Below, piece after piece: positions 34,886-43,940 of a DNA stretch of 64,000 nt (within the stretch, counting starts at the first letter, position 1; the number at the start of each line of letters is the position of its first letter). A program made the position numbers and the translations under genes. The notes beneath the pieces are model-generated. The model saw only the letters and a program-made list of their open reading frames with translations. It was not told the origin of the DNA and did not search any database. The DNA is taken from positions 1 through 64,000 of the forward strand of contig DATLYY010000073.1 in the NCBI GenBank assembly GCA_035574275.1, written 5' to 3'. Origin of the DNA: Verrucomicrobiia bacterium (GTDB taxonomy: Bacteria > Zixibacteria > MSB-5A5 > DSPP01).

Positions 34886-36787
34886 GTGGTATCGAAGTCC
34901 AAAGGCGCTAAAACTGTTTCCAAAACGGGAGGTGCGCGCACAAAAACAAAAGCGAAACGAGTTGTCCCCACCGATTCAAAACCGAAAGTAACCCGCAAGC
35001 TGAAAGAAAAAACGGCCGCCGTGCCGTCCACCGTTCCCCCCGCCGCTTTGGTGGTGGGAGATGCTTCCGCTTTATTTGACGAAAACGAAAAAAACAGCTC
35101 CGGTTTTGCCCAGCTTTTGGCCAGCCGCAGCACGACCTCGCCGGACGTCAAGGAAGGGGAGGTTGTAAAGGGGCGGGTTATCGGCACTGCCGGGCAGGAC
35201 GTTTTGGTGGACGTCGGCTTTAAGTCGGAAGGGATCATCCCGCTGGAAGAGTTTGGCGACGCTTCGGGCGTGCATCCGGGAGAAGAGATTGACGTTTTAA
35301 TCGAGATTTTGGAAGACCAGAACGGCCAACTCATCCTCTCCAAGCAAAAGGCGGATTTCCTCCGGGTTTGGGACCGCATCAAGGAGGCGCACGACACCAA
35401 CCAGGCGGTCACCGGCAAGGTTATGCGTCGCATCAAAGGCGGAATGGTTGTGGACGTCTTTGGCGTGGAGGCTTTTTTGCCCGGCTCTCAGGCCGGGTTG
35501 CGCCAGGTGATGGATTTCGACGCCATGGTCGGGCAGAACATCGAATTGAAGGTTGTGCGAATCAACAAGCTGCGCCGAAACATTGTGGTTTCCCGCCGCC
35601 AGCTTTTGGAGGAAGAACGGGACAAAATGCGCCAGCATTTGCTGACCGAAATCGCCGTCGGCCAGGTGCGGGAAGGAATCGTGAAAAACATCACGGACTT
35701 CGGCGTTTTCATCGATTTGGGGGGAGTGGACGGGCTTCTGCATATCACGGACATGTCCTGGGGACGGATTTCACACCCTTCAGAGGTTGTGGCGATCAAT
35801 CAGAAAATCAACGTTAAGATACTGGATTTCGACAAGAACACGGGAAGAATTTCGCTCGGCTTGAAACAGCTTACTCCCTATCCCTGGGAAGGAGTGGAGG
35901 AGCGGTATCCAATGGGGCGGCGCGTGAAGGGTCGCGTCGTTTCGTTGACCGACTACGGGGCTTTCGTGGAACTGGAAAAGGGAGTGGAAGGTCTTATTCA
36001 CATTTCCGAAATGAGCTGGACCCAGCATGTCAAACACCCCTCCAAAATTCTTTCCGTGGGTGATATCGTTGAAGCAATTGTGCTTTCCACCGACAAGCAG
36101 AATGAAAAAATTTCGCTCGGCATCAAGCAGTTGACCCCGGATCCCTGGCAGACATTGGATTTGCGTTATCCGGTGGGGACACGACTTTCCGGCAAGGTAC
36201 GCAATCTAACGGCATTTGGCGCTTTTGTTGAGCTGGAAGAGGGAATTGACGGGCTGGTGCACATTTCCGACATGTCCTGGACCAAGCGGATTTCCCATCC
36301 TTCGGAAGTGATGAAGAAGGGAGACAAGGTAGACGTGGTCGTTCTGGGGGTGGACAAAGACAACCGCCGGGTTTCGCTCGGCTTCAAGCAGATGCAAAAC
36401 GACCCCTGGCCCTCCTTGGTGGACCGCTTCCGTTCCGGCACCGAGATGCAGGGGAAAATCTCTCGCTTCATGGACCGCGGCGTGGTAGTCGAACTGCCGG
36501 GGGACGTGGAAGGGTTTGTGCCGCTCAATCATTTGGGAATTTCCGGCTTGCCCAAACCCCAATTGGCTTTCAAGGAAGGGGAGAGTTTGCCGGTCGTTAT
36601 TCTGGAGTTCGACGCCGGCAACCACAAAATCATCTGTTCGGTCGAAAATTACTTTCAGCGGCACGATGCTTCCGAGCGCGAAAAATACGTCGCCGCCCAT
36701 CCCATCCGGCCTGAAAAGCAGGAAAAGCATCCCGCCAAGGCACCCGAGCCGGTCGCGGCCGAGCCCCCTCCCGCTCCGGAAGGATAA
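34886..36787 (+). CDS. rpsA: 30S ribosomal protein S1, six S1 domains, basic N-terminal extension
   Basis: 633 residues from a GTG at 34886 with AAAGGAGG 11 nt upstream. A TTG at 34823 opens the frame but has no ribosome site and overlaps the promoter. A Lys/Thr-rich extension of ~60 residues precedes six S1 repeats, recognised by VKGRVIGTAGQDVLVDVG, VTGKVMRRIKGG, VKNITDFGVFIDLG, VVSLTDYGAFVELE, VRNLTAFGAFVELE and ISRFMDRGVVVELP. The tail is Pro/Ala/Glu-rich. S1 brings mRNA to the ribosome. Repeats 3-5 are the most alike, as in other S1 proteins. The next gene follows after 3 nt. Confidence 0.93.
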   Translation: MVSKSKGAKTVSKTGGARTKTKAKRVVPTDSKPKVTRKLKEKTAAVPSTVPPAALVVGDASALFDENEKNSSGFAQLLASRSTTSPDVKEGEVVKGRVIGTAGQDVLVDVGFKSEGIIPLEEFGDASGVHPGEEIDVLIEILEDQNGQLILSKQKADFLRVWDRIKEAHDTNQAVTGKVMRRIKGGMVVDVFGVEAFLPGSQAGLRQVMDFDAMVGQNIELKVVRINKLRRNIVVSRRQLLEEERDKMRQHLLTEIAVGQVREGIVKNITDFGVFIDLGGVDGLLHITDMSWGRISHPSEVVAINQKINVKILDFDKNTGRISLGLKQLTPYPWEGVEERYPMGRRVKGRVVSLTDYGAFVELEKGVEGLIHISEMSWTQHVKHPSKILSVGDIVEAIVLSTDKQNEKISLGIKQLTPDPWQTLDLRYPVGTRLSGKVRNLTAFGAFVELEEGIDGLVHISDMSWTKRISHPSEVMKKGDKVDVVVLGVDKDNRRVSLGFKQMQNDPWPSLVDRFRSGTEMQGKISRFMDRGVVVELPGDVEGFVPLNHLGISGLPKPQLAFKEGESLPVVILEFDAGNHKIICSVENYFQRHDASEREKYVAAHPIRPEKQEKHPAKAPEPVAAEPPPAPEG

Positions 36788-36790
36788 GCC

Positions 36791-38062
36791 GTGCCGAGGG
36801 TCGCCCTTTTCACCCTTGGCTGCCGGTTGAATCAAGCCGAAACCGAGGGGATGGGGGAGGCTCTCGAGTCGGTTGGTTTCGACACCGTTTCCTTCGGAGA
36901 GCAAGCCGAACTCACTTTAATCAACACCTGCACGGTGACCGCCTCGGCGGATGCTTCCTCCCGCCAGGCAATTTTCCGTGCTAAAAGAATCTGGCCGGAG
37001 ACCCGGGTGGTGGTCACTGGTTGCTATGCCGAAACCCATCGGGATGCCCTTGAGGCGATGCCTGAAGTGGCTGGGGTTATTCCCAACGGCAAAAAAGAGG
37101 AAATTCTTGCCGAGCTTTCGGAGCTCTTTCCTGAGGATATTCTTTCTGGAAGATTTTCGGTTCCGATTGATTTCGTCAGTCCCAATCGAACCCATACCCG
37201 TGCTTTTGTAAAAATCCAGAACGGTTGCGAGGATAACTGTTCATATTGCGTCATTCCCTTCTCGCGCGGGAACGACCGTTCTCGTTCCTCCGAAGATGTG
37301 TTGGCTGAAATATTGCGCCTCGAAAAAGCGGGCTACAAGGAAGTGGTTTTGACGGGCGTGCATATCGGAAAATATTGGGACGGAAAGATTCGTTTGGACG
37401 GGCTTTTGCGTCTCATTTTGGAACGGACGAAGATTCCGCGCTTGCGGCTTTCTTCCATCAAAGTCAATGAGGTAAATGAGAAACTTTTGGAGCTTTTCCG
37501 CTCCGAGGAGCGGATTTGTCCGCATTTTCATACGCCGATTCAATCCGGCTGCGACACCGTTCTGGAGCGGATGAAAAGACGCTACCGCACCGCGCAGGTG
37601 CGAGAAGTGTTGGCGCAGTTGAAGGAAATCCGTACTGATTGCACCATCGGCACCGATTTGATCGTGGGATTTCCAGGCGAAACGGAGGAGGAATTTGAGT
37701 CCGGCCATGATTTCATCGCTTCCCTTCCGGTGGACCACATGCATGTCTTTCCCTATTCCGACCGACCGGGCACGGCGGCTTCCGAAATGTCCAATAAAAT
37801 TGAATCCGCCGTCAAAAATGAGCGGGGGGAGAAATTGCGCAAGCTTTCAGAGAAAAAATGGGACGCGCACATTTCCCGTTTTGTAGGCCGTAAGCTTTCG
37901 GTTTTGTTTGAAGGCGGGCGCTCGCGCGAATTTGGGGTTTCGGCGGGAACGGCGGACAATTATATTCGGGTCACTGTGAACGCCGACGGGGCTTTGGCCA
38001 ACCAGTTGAAAACGGTAAGAATCCTTTCCGTGGAGGGGAAAAGCCTGCGGGGGGAGGTTTGA
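36791..38062 (+). CDS. mtaB: tRNA (N6-threonylcarbamoyladenosine-C2) methylthiotransferase MtaB
   Basis: 423 residues from GTG at 36791. The UPF0004 domain has TLGCRLNQAETEGM, INTCTVTASAD and VVTGCYAE, which place the three auxiliary-cluster cysteines. The radical SAM domain has the CxxxCxxC in NGCEDNCSYCVIPFSRG. The SSIKVNEVNEKLLELF and HTPIQSGCDTVLERMKRRY blocks are MtaB-like, and a TRAM-type tail follows. MtaB converts t6A37 to ms2t6A in tRNAs reading ANN codons. In many genomes mtaB sits between rsmE and rpsU; here it follows rpsA. The stop overlaps the next gene. Confidence 0.9.
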   Translation: MPRVALFTLGCRLNQAETEGMGEALESVGFDTVSFGEQAELTLINTCTVTASADASSRQAIFRAKRIWPETRVVVTGCYAETHRDALEAMPEVAGVIPNGKKEEILAELSELFPEDILSGRFSVPIDFVSPNRTHTRAFVKIQNGCEDNCSYCVIPFSRGNDRSRSSEDVLAEILRLEKAGYKEVVLTGVHIGKYWDGKIRLDGLLRLILERTKIPRLRLSSIKVNEVNEKLLELFRSEERICPHFHTPIQSGCDTVLERMKRRYRTAQVREVLAQLKEIRTDCTIGTDLIVGFPGETEEEFESGHDFIASLPVDHMHVFPYSDRPGTAASEMSNKIESAVKNERGEKLRKLSEKKWDAHISRFVGRKLSVLFEGGRSREFGVSAGTADNYIRVTVNADGALANQLKTVRILSVEGKSLRGEV

Positions 38063-40830
38063 AAGGACTCTGGGGGGCGGTTTTGCTTGCAGGCGCGGCA
38101 GGCGCTTTATTTTTGGGCTTGCGCCGGGACAGGAGGTTTTTTTTGAGTTTCGCCGCCTTCCTGCTTTCCGCTTCCTTTTTTCTTCTGCCCGATCTTCTTG
38201 GGTTTGAAAACCAGCGCCTTCTGTTTGGGGTCGATCCGTCAGTTTGGGCCGCGGCGCTTTTCGCTCTTGCCGGTTTCTATTTTGCTTTTCGCACGCTTGA
38301 GGCGAGGGAGGAAAAGGTGGTTGTCGAGGCGGCGCCCCTGGCGGAATTTTTCGGCGCAATGAAAGAACTTTTGATGCACCCCCATACGTTAGTTGAAGTT
38401 TTCAACCTGTCCCTGCGGGAAATCTGCCGGCTTTGGGGAACGCCCGCGGGAGCGGTCTTCATTTATCATTCCGGCACGGATGAACTGCTTTTGGCCGCGA
38501 GCTTCGGGCTTTCCCGCGAGCAGGAGAAAAAGTGGGAAAGGGTTCGCGCCCGGGAGGAGCTTTTCTCCCGCTCCGCCAAGACCGGGATGAGCCTGGTCAT
38601 CGGGGATTTGGCGCATTCGCGCAAGACCTGGGCCGCTCTGGCGCCATTCGTGAATTTCGGCTCGCTGGTTTCCATTCCGATGATCGGGCGGGAGAGGGTT
38701 TTGGGGGTTCTGGTTTTGTTGGCCGCCGAGCCGTACCGTTTTGGCCGGGTGGAGGAAGAGGAACTCGGGCCGGTGGGGCTGTCTTTGGGAATGTTTGCCG
38801 ACGGGGTGCGCTTGATGCGGGAAGGGCGGCGGCGTTCGGAGGAATCCGAAGCGTGGAGGCGCGAACTGGAAAAAACCCTTTCCGGAATTGCATCCATTTC
38901 CAAGGGGGACGCGCTGCATAACATCCTCGATTTGGCCGCCGCGCGGCTGCCGTACCGCCTCGGAATGATTTTGGCCCACCGCCTGGAAAAATGGGAAGTG
39001 GTCTCTTCCAGCTTGGAGCCGCTGGTGGGGGATCGGCTATCCCCCGTATTGACCGAAACCGTTTCCAACGGCTGTCAGAGTCCCGAACCAAAACGGCTCT
39101 ACGAACTACAAAAACTCTCTTCCTTTTTTGAGCATCCGCACGAACTGCCCCCCATTACTGAAGCGCTCTTGCTGCCGCTTTTCGACGAGCGGAAAGTTGT
39201 CGGCGCGATTATGCTTGGATTCGAGGGGAACGCCCCGAACGGGGATTATGTTTTGTCCCATCTTTCCGCCTTGGCAGGGGTCGCCGTGGCGCTTTTGAGC
39301 CAGCCGGTGGCGGTGGCCCATGCGGAGAACTGGGTGGGGGCTTTGCAGACGTTGGCCACGGTCAAACGCGAAGGAGAACTGCGCTCGTTTTTAGATTTTG
39401 CTTTAGTCACATTCTTTCACTTCGATACCGGGTTTCTTTTCCGTTTTGAAGACGACAAGCTCCGACTGACAAAAAACTGGGGGTATCCGGCCTTCAATTC
39501 GGTTGAATTGGAGCTGGAGGAAGGAATTTGGGGGCACGTCGCTTTGGAAAGAACGCCCCTCATCGTTCCACGTGAGCGAGCCAAGGAGTTTATGGAGACG
39601 GTCAACCGGGCCGCCTTCGACCAGATTCTAAAAGCCACCGGCGGAATCGGGCTGCCGATTTCGCAAATGGCCGTGGCGCTGGTTCGGGGAGAGAAAGTTT
39701 GGGGAGTTTTGAGCTTGGAGCGGTACCGACATTCCTTTACGCCGGCCGATTTTGAAAAATTCGCCGCCTTGGCGGAGCTGGTGTCGATAAAACTTTCGGC
39801 CCTCGAAAAGAAAGAATTGGGGTTGGATGACGGGGTTGAAATCGGCAATGAAATCAACAACGAGTTGACCGCCATTATCGGCAACTTGGAGCTCACCTCC
39901 GCCGAACTGCCGGAGGGGTCGCCCCTGCGTGAAAAGTTGGGTGAACTGGTCGGTTTGGCGCAAAAGACGGGGGAGAAGGTGGGGCGGTTGGCCCGCAATC
40001 TCTCAACCCTGGCCGGACAGCATCGGGATATTAATCGTTTGCTGGATGAAGTGGCTGAGGCGGAAAAAGAAAATCTGGCTGCCGATTTGTCACCGTTGCC
40101 GGAAGTGCGGGTCGATTCGACAAAATTGAAGGACTTTCTGCGGGAAGTGATACACGAACTTATGGCCAAAGGTGCAAGCAACGCTTTAAGCTTGAAAACC
40201 GATACCGACAACCAGTACATTTACATCCGCCTGCTTTCCAAAAATCCGGAGGCGCGCCACGACAGCATAACCGGTGTCAGCTTCGGCCAGATTTTCCGCT
40301 CCGATTTTTCACGTCTCGAAGAAAGTTTGTCCCCAACCGATTTGGGCTGGATAACCGAAGCGGGAGGGCAGGTCAGTTTGGTCGAAGATGAAATCGCCGG
40401 GCGTTCACTGACGCTCCGTTTTCCGATTCCCAAGGCGGCCAAAAAGGGATGGAAAAAGTCGCTCAAAATTCTGGCCATCGACGACCAGGAGATCATCCGC
40501 GATTTGTTGGTCAATATGTTCGGCTCCGCCGGGCACGAGGTCACGACCGCCGAGCGCGGCGAGGAAGGGATTGCCAAGTTCAAAATCCAGCGGTTCGATT
40601 TGGTGGTCACCGATTTGTCGATGCCCGATTTATCCGGCTGGGAGGTGGCGCGCGAGGTGAAAAAGCTCCGAGCCGATATGCCGGTCGTTCTCATCACCGG
40701 CTGGGGGCAGAATCTGGACGAGGAAAAGCTGAAGGAATCCGGCGTGGACCGGGTGGTCACCAAGCCCTTCCGCATCGAGCAGTTGATGAAAACGGTAGAA
40801 GAGTTGCTTTCCAAGCCGGTGGCCCGTTAA
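38059..40830 (+). CDS. Membrane GAF protein with degenerate kinase core and C-terminal receiver
   Basis: 923 residues from a TTG overlapping the mtaB stop, with GGGGGGAGG upstream. Two or three N-terminal membrane helices lie within ~1-80. GAF-like segments follow (about 105-270, 290-430, 440-590). At ~595 a HisKA-like helix reads GNEINNELTAIIGNLEL, with Asn597 where the phosphorylatable His belongs. The region after it lacks recognisable ATPase motifs (no N box, DxGxG or GTGLGL). A receiver closes the protein, with LAIDDQE, D852 in VVTDLSMPDLSGW and KPF. It cannot be a normal autokinase; it may be a scaffold or a GAF-controlled receiver. Domain borders are estimates. Confidence 0.75.
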   Translation: MKGLWGAVLLAGAAGALFLGLRRDRRFFLSFAAFLLSASFFLLPDLLGFENQRLLFGVDPSVWAAALFALAGFYFAFRTLEAREEKVVVEAAPLAEFFGAMKELLMHPHTLVEVFNLSLREICRLWGTPAGAVFIYHSGTDELLLAASFGLSREQEKKWERVRAREELFSRSAKTGMSLVIGDLAHSRKTWAALAPFVNFGSLVSIPMIGRERVLGVLVLLAAEPYRFGRVEEEELGPVGLSLGMFADGVRLMREGRRRSEESEAWRRELEKTLSGIASISKGDALHNILDLAAARLPYRLGMILAHRLEKWEVVSSSLEPLVGDRLSPVLTETVSNGCQSPEPKRLYELQKLSSFFEHPHELPPITEALLLPLFDERKVVGAIMLGFEGNAPNGDYVLSHLSALAGVAVALLSQPVAVAHAENWVGALQTLATVKREGELRSFLDFALVTFFHFDTGFLFRFEDDKLRLTKNWGYPAFNSVELELEEGIWGHVALERTPLIVPRERAKEFMETVNRAAFDQILKATGGIGLPISQMAVALVRGEKVWGVLSLERYRHSFTPADFEKFAALAELVSIKLSALEKKELGLDDGVEIGNEINNELTAIIGNLELTSAELPEGSPLREKLGELVGLAQKTGEKVGRLARNLSTLAGQHRDINRLLDEVAEAEKENLAADLSPLPEVRVDSTKLKDFLREVIHELMAKGASNALSLKTDTDNQYIYIRLLSKNPEARHDSITGVSFGQIFRSDFSRLEESLSPTDLGWITEAGGQVSLVEDEIAGRSLTLRFPIPKAAKKGWKKSLKILAIDDQEIIRDLLVNMFGSAGHEVTTAERGEEGIAKFKIQRFDLVVTDLSMPDLSGWEVAREVKKLRADMPVVLITGWGQNLDEEKLKESGVDRVVTKPFRIEQLMKTVEELLSKPVAR

Positions 40831-40850
40831 TCTACCCCTCATAATTTTAA

Positions 40851-40878
40851 TTGTTGACCCAGAATTATTAGCTATATT
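40851..40878 (+). promoter_or_regulatory. Promoter of the FG-GAP/dockerin gene at 40897
   Basis: TTGTTG (40851-40856), a 16-nt spacer and TATATT (40873-40878), followed by GGAGGA at 40885-40890 before the ATG. Confidence 0.45.
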
Positions 40879-40896
40879 TCCACCGGAGGAATTGAT

Positions 40897-42282
40897 ATGT
40901 CCTCACGCTGGCTCTTGGCTCTGCTTTTAGTTCCGCTACTCTCAAGTATTGCCTTTTCTCAAAAGCTGATAGACGGTTTCACCCGCGAATTCGCCATTCA
41001 GGGATTGCCCACCGGTTTTTTGCTTAAAAGTTTTGATGTAACCGGGGACAGCGTTTCGGAGCTTTTTGTCATCACCAGCAATCAACTTCAGGTTTTCGAC
41101 GGCAAGACCTTTTCGTTAATTTTCAAAGACTCTACTGCACCCGGCACGAATAACCTAAACCAAGCCGATGTGAATAGCGATGGAAGCCCCGACTTGATTG
41201 CAAATAGCAAAGATACGGCAATAGTGATCTGGAATGGGCCCGATTTTTCTACGCGGAGGTTTTTCCCTGCACCGCAGCGCGGTTTCAATACGTTCGCAGT
41301 GCGAAATAGAGAAGATGGGCAGGTTGAATTTTCTTTTGGATTTCGCTTAGATTTTTCTATTTCTTGCCCTCCATCCTCGGGTACCGGTACGTCGGGATAC
41401 CTTAAACGATACCTTGATACGACTTTTACTTTGGCCGATTCGTTCGGCCTTCCCGGGGCACCAGTTCAAATAGAACCGGTGAAAATTGGCAGTTCGATCG
41501 ATTTAATTATTGTTGAAGACGATGTTTCCAATCAGCGAAATTGTGACCCGTCGACTTTTAGTCACAGTCTTCTGTTTCAGCGGCTCCACTTGGGTGCCTT
41601 GACTGGGTCTACCTATTACAGTTTTTCCTGCTTTCACTGCGGACCGGGTTGTTTTTTGGCGTTTTCCGGGGGTCCAGCAATAGGGAATATTGACTCCGAC
41701 CAAGGACCGGAATTCATTGTCAAGTGGGAAGAATGGAATTCTCTATCCTGCACCCCCCCTAATCCCACACCTCGGTATTTGCTTGTATATGACCTCGCTT
41801 CGAACACAGGTCAATTTTCTCATGCGGACTCTTTTCCGTACCTTAGTCCTCTGTTCGTATTAGATATCAACCGGGATGGAAAAGGAGAGCTTTTGTCGCA
41901 TCAAGTCATTGGCGGTAAGCCAGGATTTATCGAATATCAAACATCAAATGGATCAACGCTTGGGTTTACAGAATATCCATTTACTCCATCTACTAAATTA
42001 ACGGGCCAATTCGGTCAACCGGCTTCTCCAAAAGTTTTGCTTGGGCAGGGGGATTCCGTGGTTGTATTTGGAATATGTACCGCTGTGAGTAGAGGAGATT
42101 TAAATGCAGATGGAAACGTCACAGTTTTTGACGTGACTTTGCAGCTCAATTGCGTTTTTCTCAACGAAGGGGATTGTAATCTCTGTTTTGCCGATGTCAA
42201 TTGCGATGGGGCTTTAACGGCAGCGGATGTGGTTTTGGAGTTGCTCGCTGTATTTCTGGAAAGACCCTTTCCCTGCTCTTAG
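40897..42282 (+). CDS. Exported repeat protein with C-terminal dockerin-like pair
   Basis: 461 residues. The signal peptide is ~1-21 (LLALLLVPLLSSIAFS-Q). The body (~25-390) carries VCBS/FG-GAP-like strands with Asp-rich loops such as DVNSDGSPDLI, DSDQGPEFIVK and DINRDGKGELL, suggesting a calcium-binding beta-propeller. Several Cys pairs lie in loops (SCFHCGPGC). The last ~70 residues form two dockerin-like units (GDLNADGNVTVFDVTLQLNC and FADVNCDGALTAADVVLEL). The function is unknown. It has its own promoter and a strong ribosome site, and it ends 2 nt before a convergent gene. Confidence 0.75.
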   Translation: MSSRWLLALLLVPLLSSIAFSQKLIDGFTREFAIQGLPTGFLLKSFDVTGDSVSELFVITSNQLQVFDGKTFSLIFKDSTAPGTNNLNQADVNSDGSPDLIANSKDTAIVIWNGPDFSTRRFFPAPQRGFNTFAVRNREDGQVEFSFGFRLDFSISCPPSSGTGTSGYLKRYLDTTFTLADSFGLPGAPVQIEPVKIGSSIDLIIVEDDVSNQRNCDPSTFSHSLLFQRLHLGALTGSTYYSFSCFHCGPGCFLAFSGGPAIGNIDSDQGPEFIVKWEEWNSLSCTPPNPTPRYLLVYDLASNTGQFSHADSFPYLSPLFVLDINRDGKGELLSHQVIGGKPGFIEYQTSNGSTLGFTEYPFTPSTKLTGQFGQPASPKVLLGQGDSVVVFGICTAVSRGDLNADGNVTVFDVTLQLNCVFLNEGDCNLCFADVNCDGALTAADVVLELLAVFLERPFPCS

Positions 42283-42284
42283 CG

Positions 42285-43844
42285 TTACCGCACTCGTACT
42301 TCTAAATCCTTCATCACCCGCATTGCGGCGTTGTGGCCAGCGGAGCCGATGACCGAGCCGGCCGGGTGGCAGCCGGCACTGCAGGAATACAGCCCGGCAA
42401 TGGGAGTGGCATAGGGCATCCTTTGGTCAAAGCCGAAGGTGTTGTCAATATGGTGGATGTGCCCATAGGTGATGCCGAAATGCTTTTCGATTTTCTTGGG
42501 AGTCAAGGGAAAAACATCCACCACGCTGTCTTTGAACCCGGGCGCAAAGCGCTCGGCAATGTCGAAAAGATGGTTTACATAACGCCATTCTTCTCTCTCC
42601 CACGTTGAGTTTTTTAGCTCATACGGCACCCACTGCACAAAAAAGGCGGAGTTGTGATGCTCTTCTTTGTCCTGCAACGATGGGTCGGCGGCGGTGTGAA
42701 TGTACCATTCGATAGTGGGGAAGTCGGCCAGCTCCCCGGCCTGGACTTTTTCAAACCCCTCGCGGATTTTGCGAATCACGTCCGGCCCCTGCGGCAAAAG
42801 GTGGATGGTGGCGTTGTGCTGGCCGCGGGCTTCCGGCAGGCAGGCAAATTTGGGCAGCCGGTCGAGCGCAAGGTTCACCTTCATCGTCGTTCCGGTGCGC
42901 TTAAAGTTATCCAGTTTGGCGTTGAACGCTTGCGGAAATTTCTCCTGCCCGACAAGGGCGCAAGTGCGGAACGGGTCGGCGTTGCTGATGACGACTTCGG
43001 CAAAAAATCCCCGGCCATCCTGCAAAACCACGCCGATTACCTGCCCGGCTTTGGTCAAAACCTCCTTCACGCCTGCCTCGGTCAAAATCTCCGCCCCCGC
43101 CGCTTTCGCCAGCCGGGCAAGTTCCCTGGTGACGCTCCCCATCCCGCCCTGCGCAATCATCCAGGTGCCGTCCGCGCCGGGGAGGCGGCACATATTGTGA
43201 ACGAGAAAATTCATCCCCGTGCCGGGGGTGCCAAAGCTGGCGGAAAGGCCGGAAAAGCCATCCGTGACGGCATACATCGCGACCAAAAGCTCACTTTCAA
43301 ATCCAAACCGCGCCAGATACTCTTCCACCGGGTGGGTAACAAGGTCAATAAATGTTTTCCGCAAGGCGGGGCGTATATATTTTTCAGCCGTTTCCTGCAA
43401 CGATAGCGGTTCTTCGAGCCAACTGGGGGCGATGTCTTCCCGAATTTGGCCGATTTCTTTGTTCAGGGCTTCGTTTGCCTTCCAGTCCTTTTCGGTGAAA
43501 AACTCCAAAAATTGGCGGCGCATCGATTCACCATCGGAGCCAAAAAGCAAGTAGCGGCGGTCGGTGGTGGGAAGGAAATAATGCGGGTCGCGGCGGATTA
43601 GTTTGAAATTCGCACCCAGTTTGGCAATCAACTCCGGCTGCATAACTCCCAAAAGATAGGCGCCGGTGGAGGTGCCCAGATTGGGAGCTTTGGGAAAAGG
43701 GTACTCCGTTTTTGCCGCACCGCCGACGGCGGCTTTTTCTTCGAGAACAGTGACTTTCAGCCCCGCCCGCGCCAAAAAAACCGCCGCCACGAGGCCGTTA
43801 TGCCCCGCACCGATTATGATAATGTCCGCTTTTGTCTTGTTCAT
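42285..43844 (-). CDS. FAD-dependent oxidoreductase, phytoene desaturase/PYROXD2-like
   Basis: 519 residues from ATG at 43844 (a TTG at 43850 is in frame). The N-terminal dinucleotide-binding motif reads IIIIGAGHNGLVAAVFLARAG, followed by VLEEKAAVGGAAKTE. The C-terminal FAD motif is in GLYSCSAGCHPAGSVIGSAGHNAA. Other conserved blocks are GGMGSVTRELARLAKAAGAEI and VVISNADPFRT. This is the CrtI-like flavoprotein family that includes carotenoid desaturases and the eukaryotic PYROXD2. No carotenoid genes are nearby, so the substrate is unknown. It stands alone, convergent with the preceding gene and divergent from aroC. Confidence 0.85.
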   Translation of the reverse strand: MNKTKADIIIIGAGHNGLVAAVFLARAGLKVTVLEEKAAVGGAAKTEYPFPKAPNLGTSTGAYLLGVMQPELIAKLGANFKLIRRDPHYFLPTTDRRYLLFGSDGESMRRQFLEFFTEKDWKANEALNKEIGQIREDIAPSWLEEPLSLQETAEKYIRPALRKTFIDLVTHPVEEYLARFGFESELLVAMYAVTDGFSGLSASFGTPGTGMNFLVHNMCRLPGADGTWMIAQGGMGSVTRELARLAKAAGAEILTEAGVKEVLTKAGQVIGVVLQDGRGFFAEVVISNADPFRTCALVGQEKFPQAFNAKLDNFKRTGTTMKVNLALDRLPKFACLPEARGQHNATIHLLPQGPDVIRKIREGFEKVQAGELADFPTIEWYIHTAADPSLQDKEEHHNSAFFVQWVPYELKNSTWEREEWRYVNHLFDIAERFAPGFKDSVVDVFPLTPKKIEKHFGITYGHIHHIDNTFGFDQRMPYATPIAGLYSCSAGCHPAGSVIGSAGHNAAMRVMKDLEVRVR

Positions 43845-43903
43845 AATCAAAAAAGCTTAACGCTTCCTCTGCGGTTTGTCAATCTTCGCTCCTCAAGAAA
43901 CGA

Positions 43904-43930
43904 TTGGCGCGGGGAGGCGTTTTGTATAAA
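43904..43930 (+). promoter_or_regulatory. Possible aroC promoter, leaderless spacing
   Basis: TTGGCG (43904-43909), a short 15-nt spacer and TATAAA (43925-43930), with the aroC ATG 10 nt after the -10. No Shine-Dalgarno sequence is present. The spacing is sub-optimal. Confidence 0.35.
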
Positions 43931-43940
43931 TTGGCCCCCG

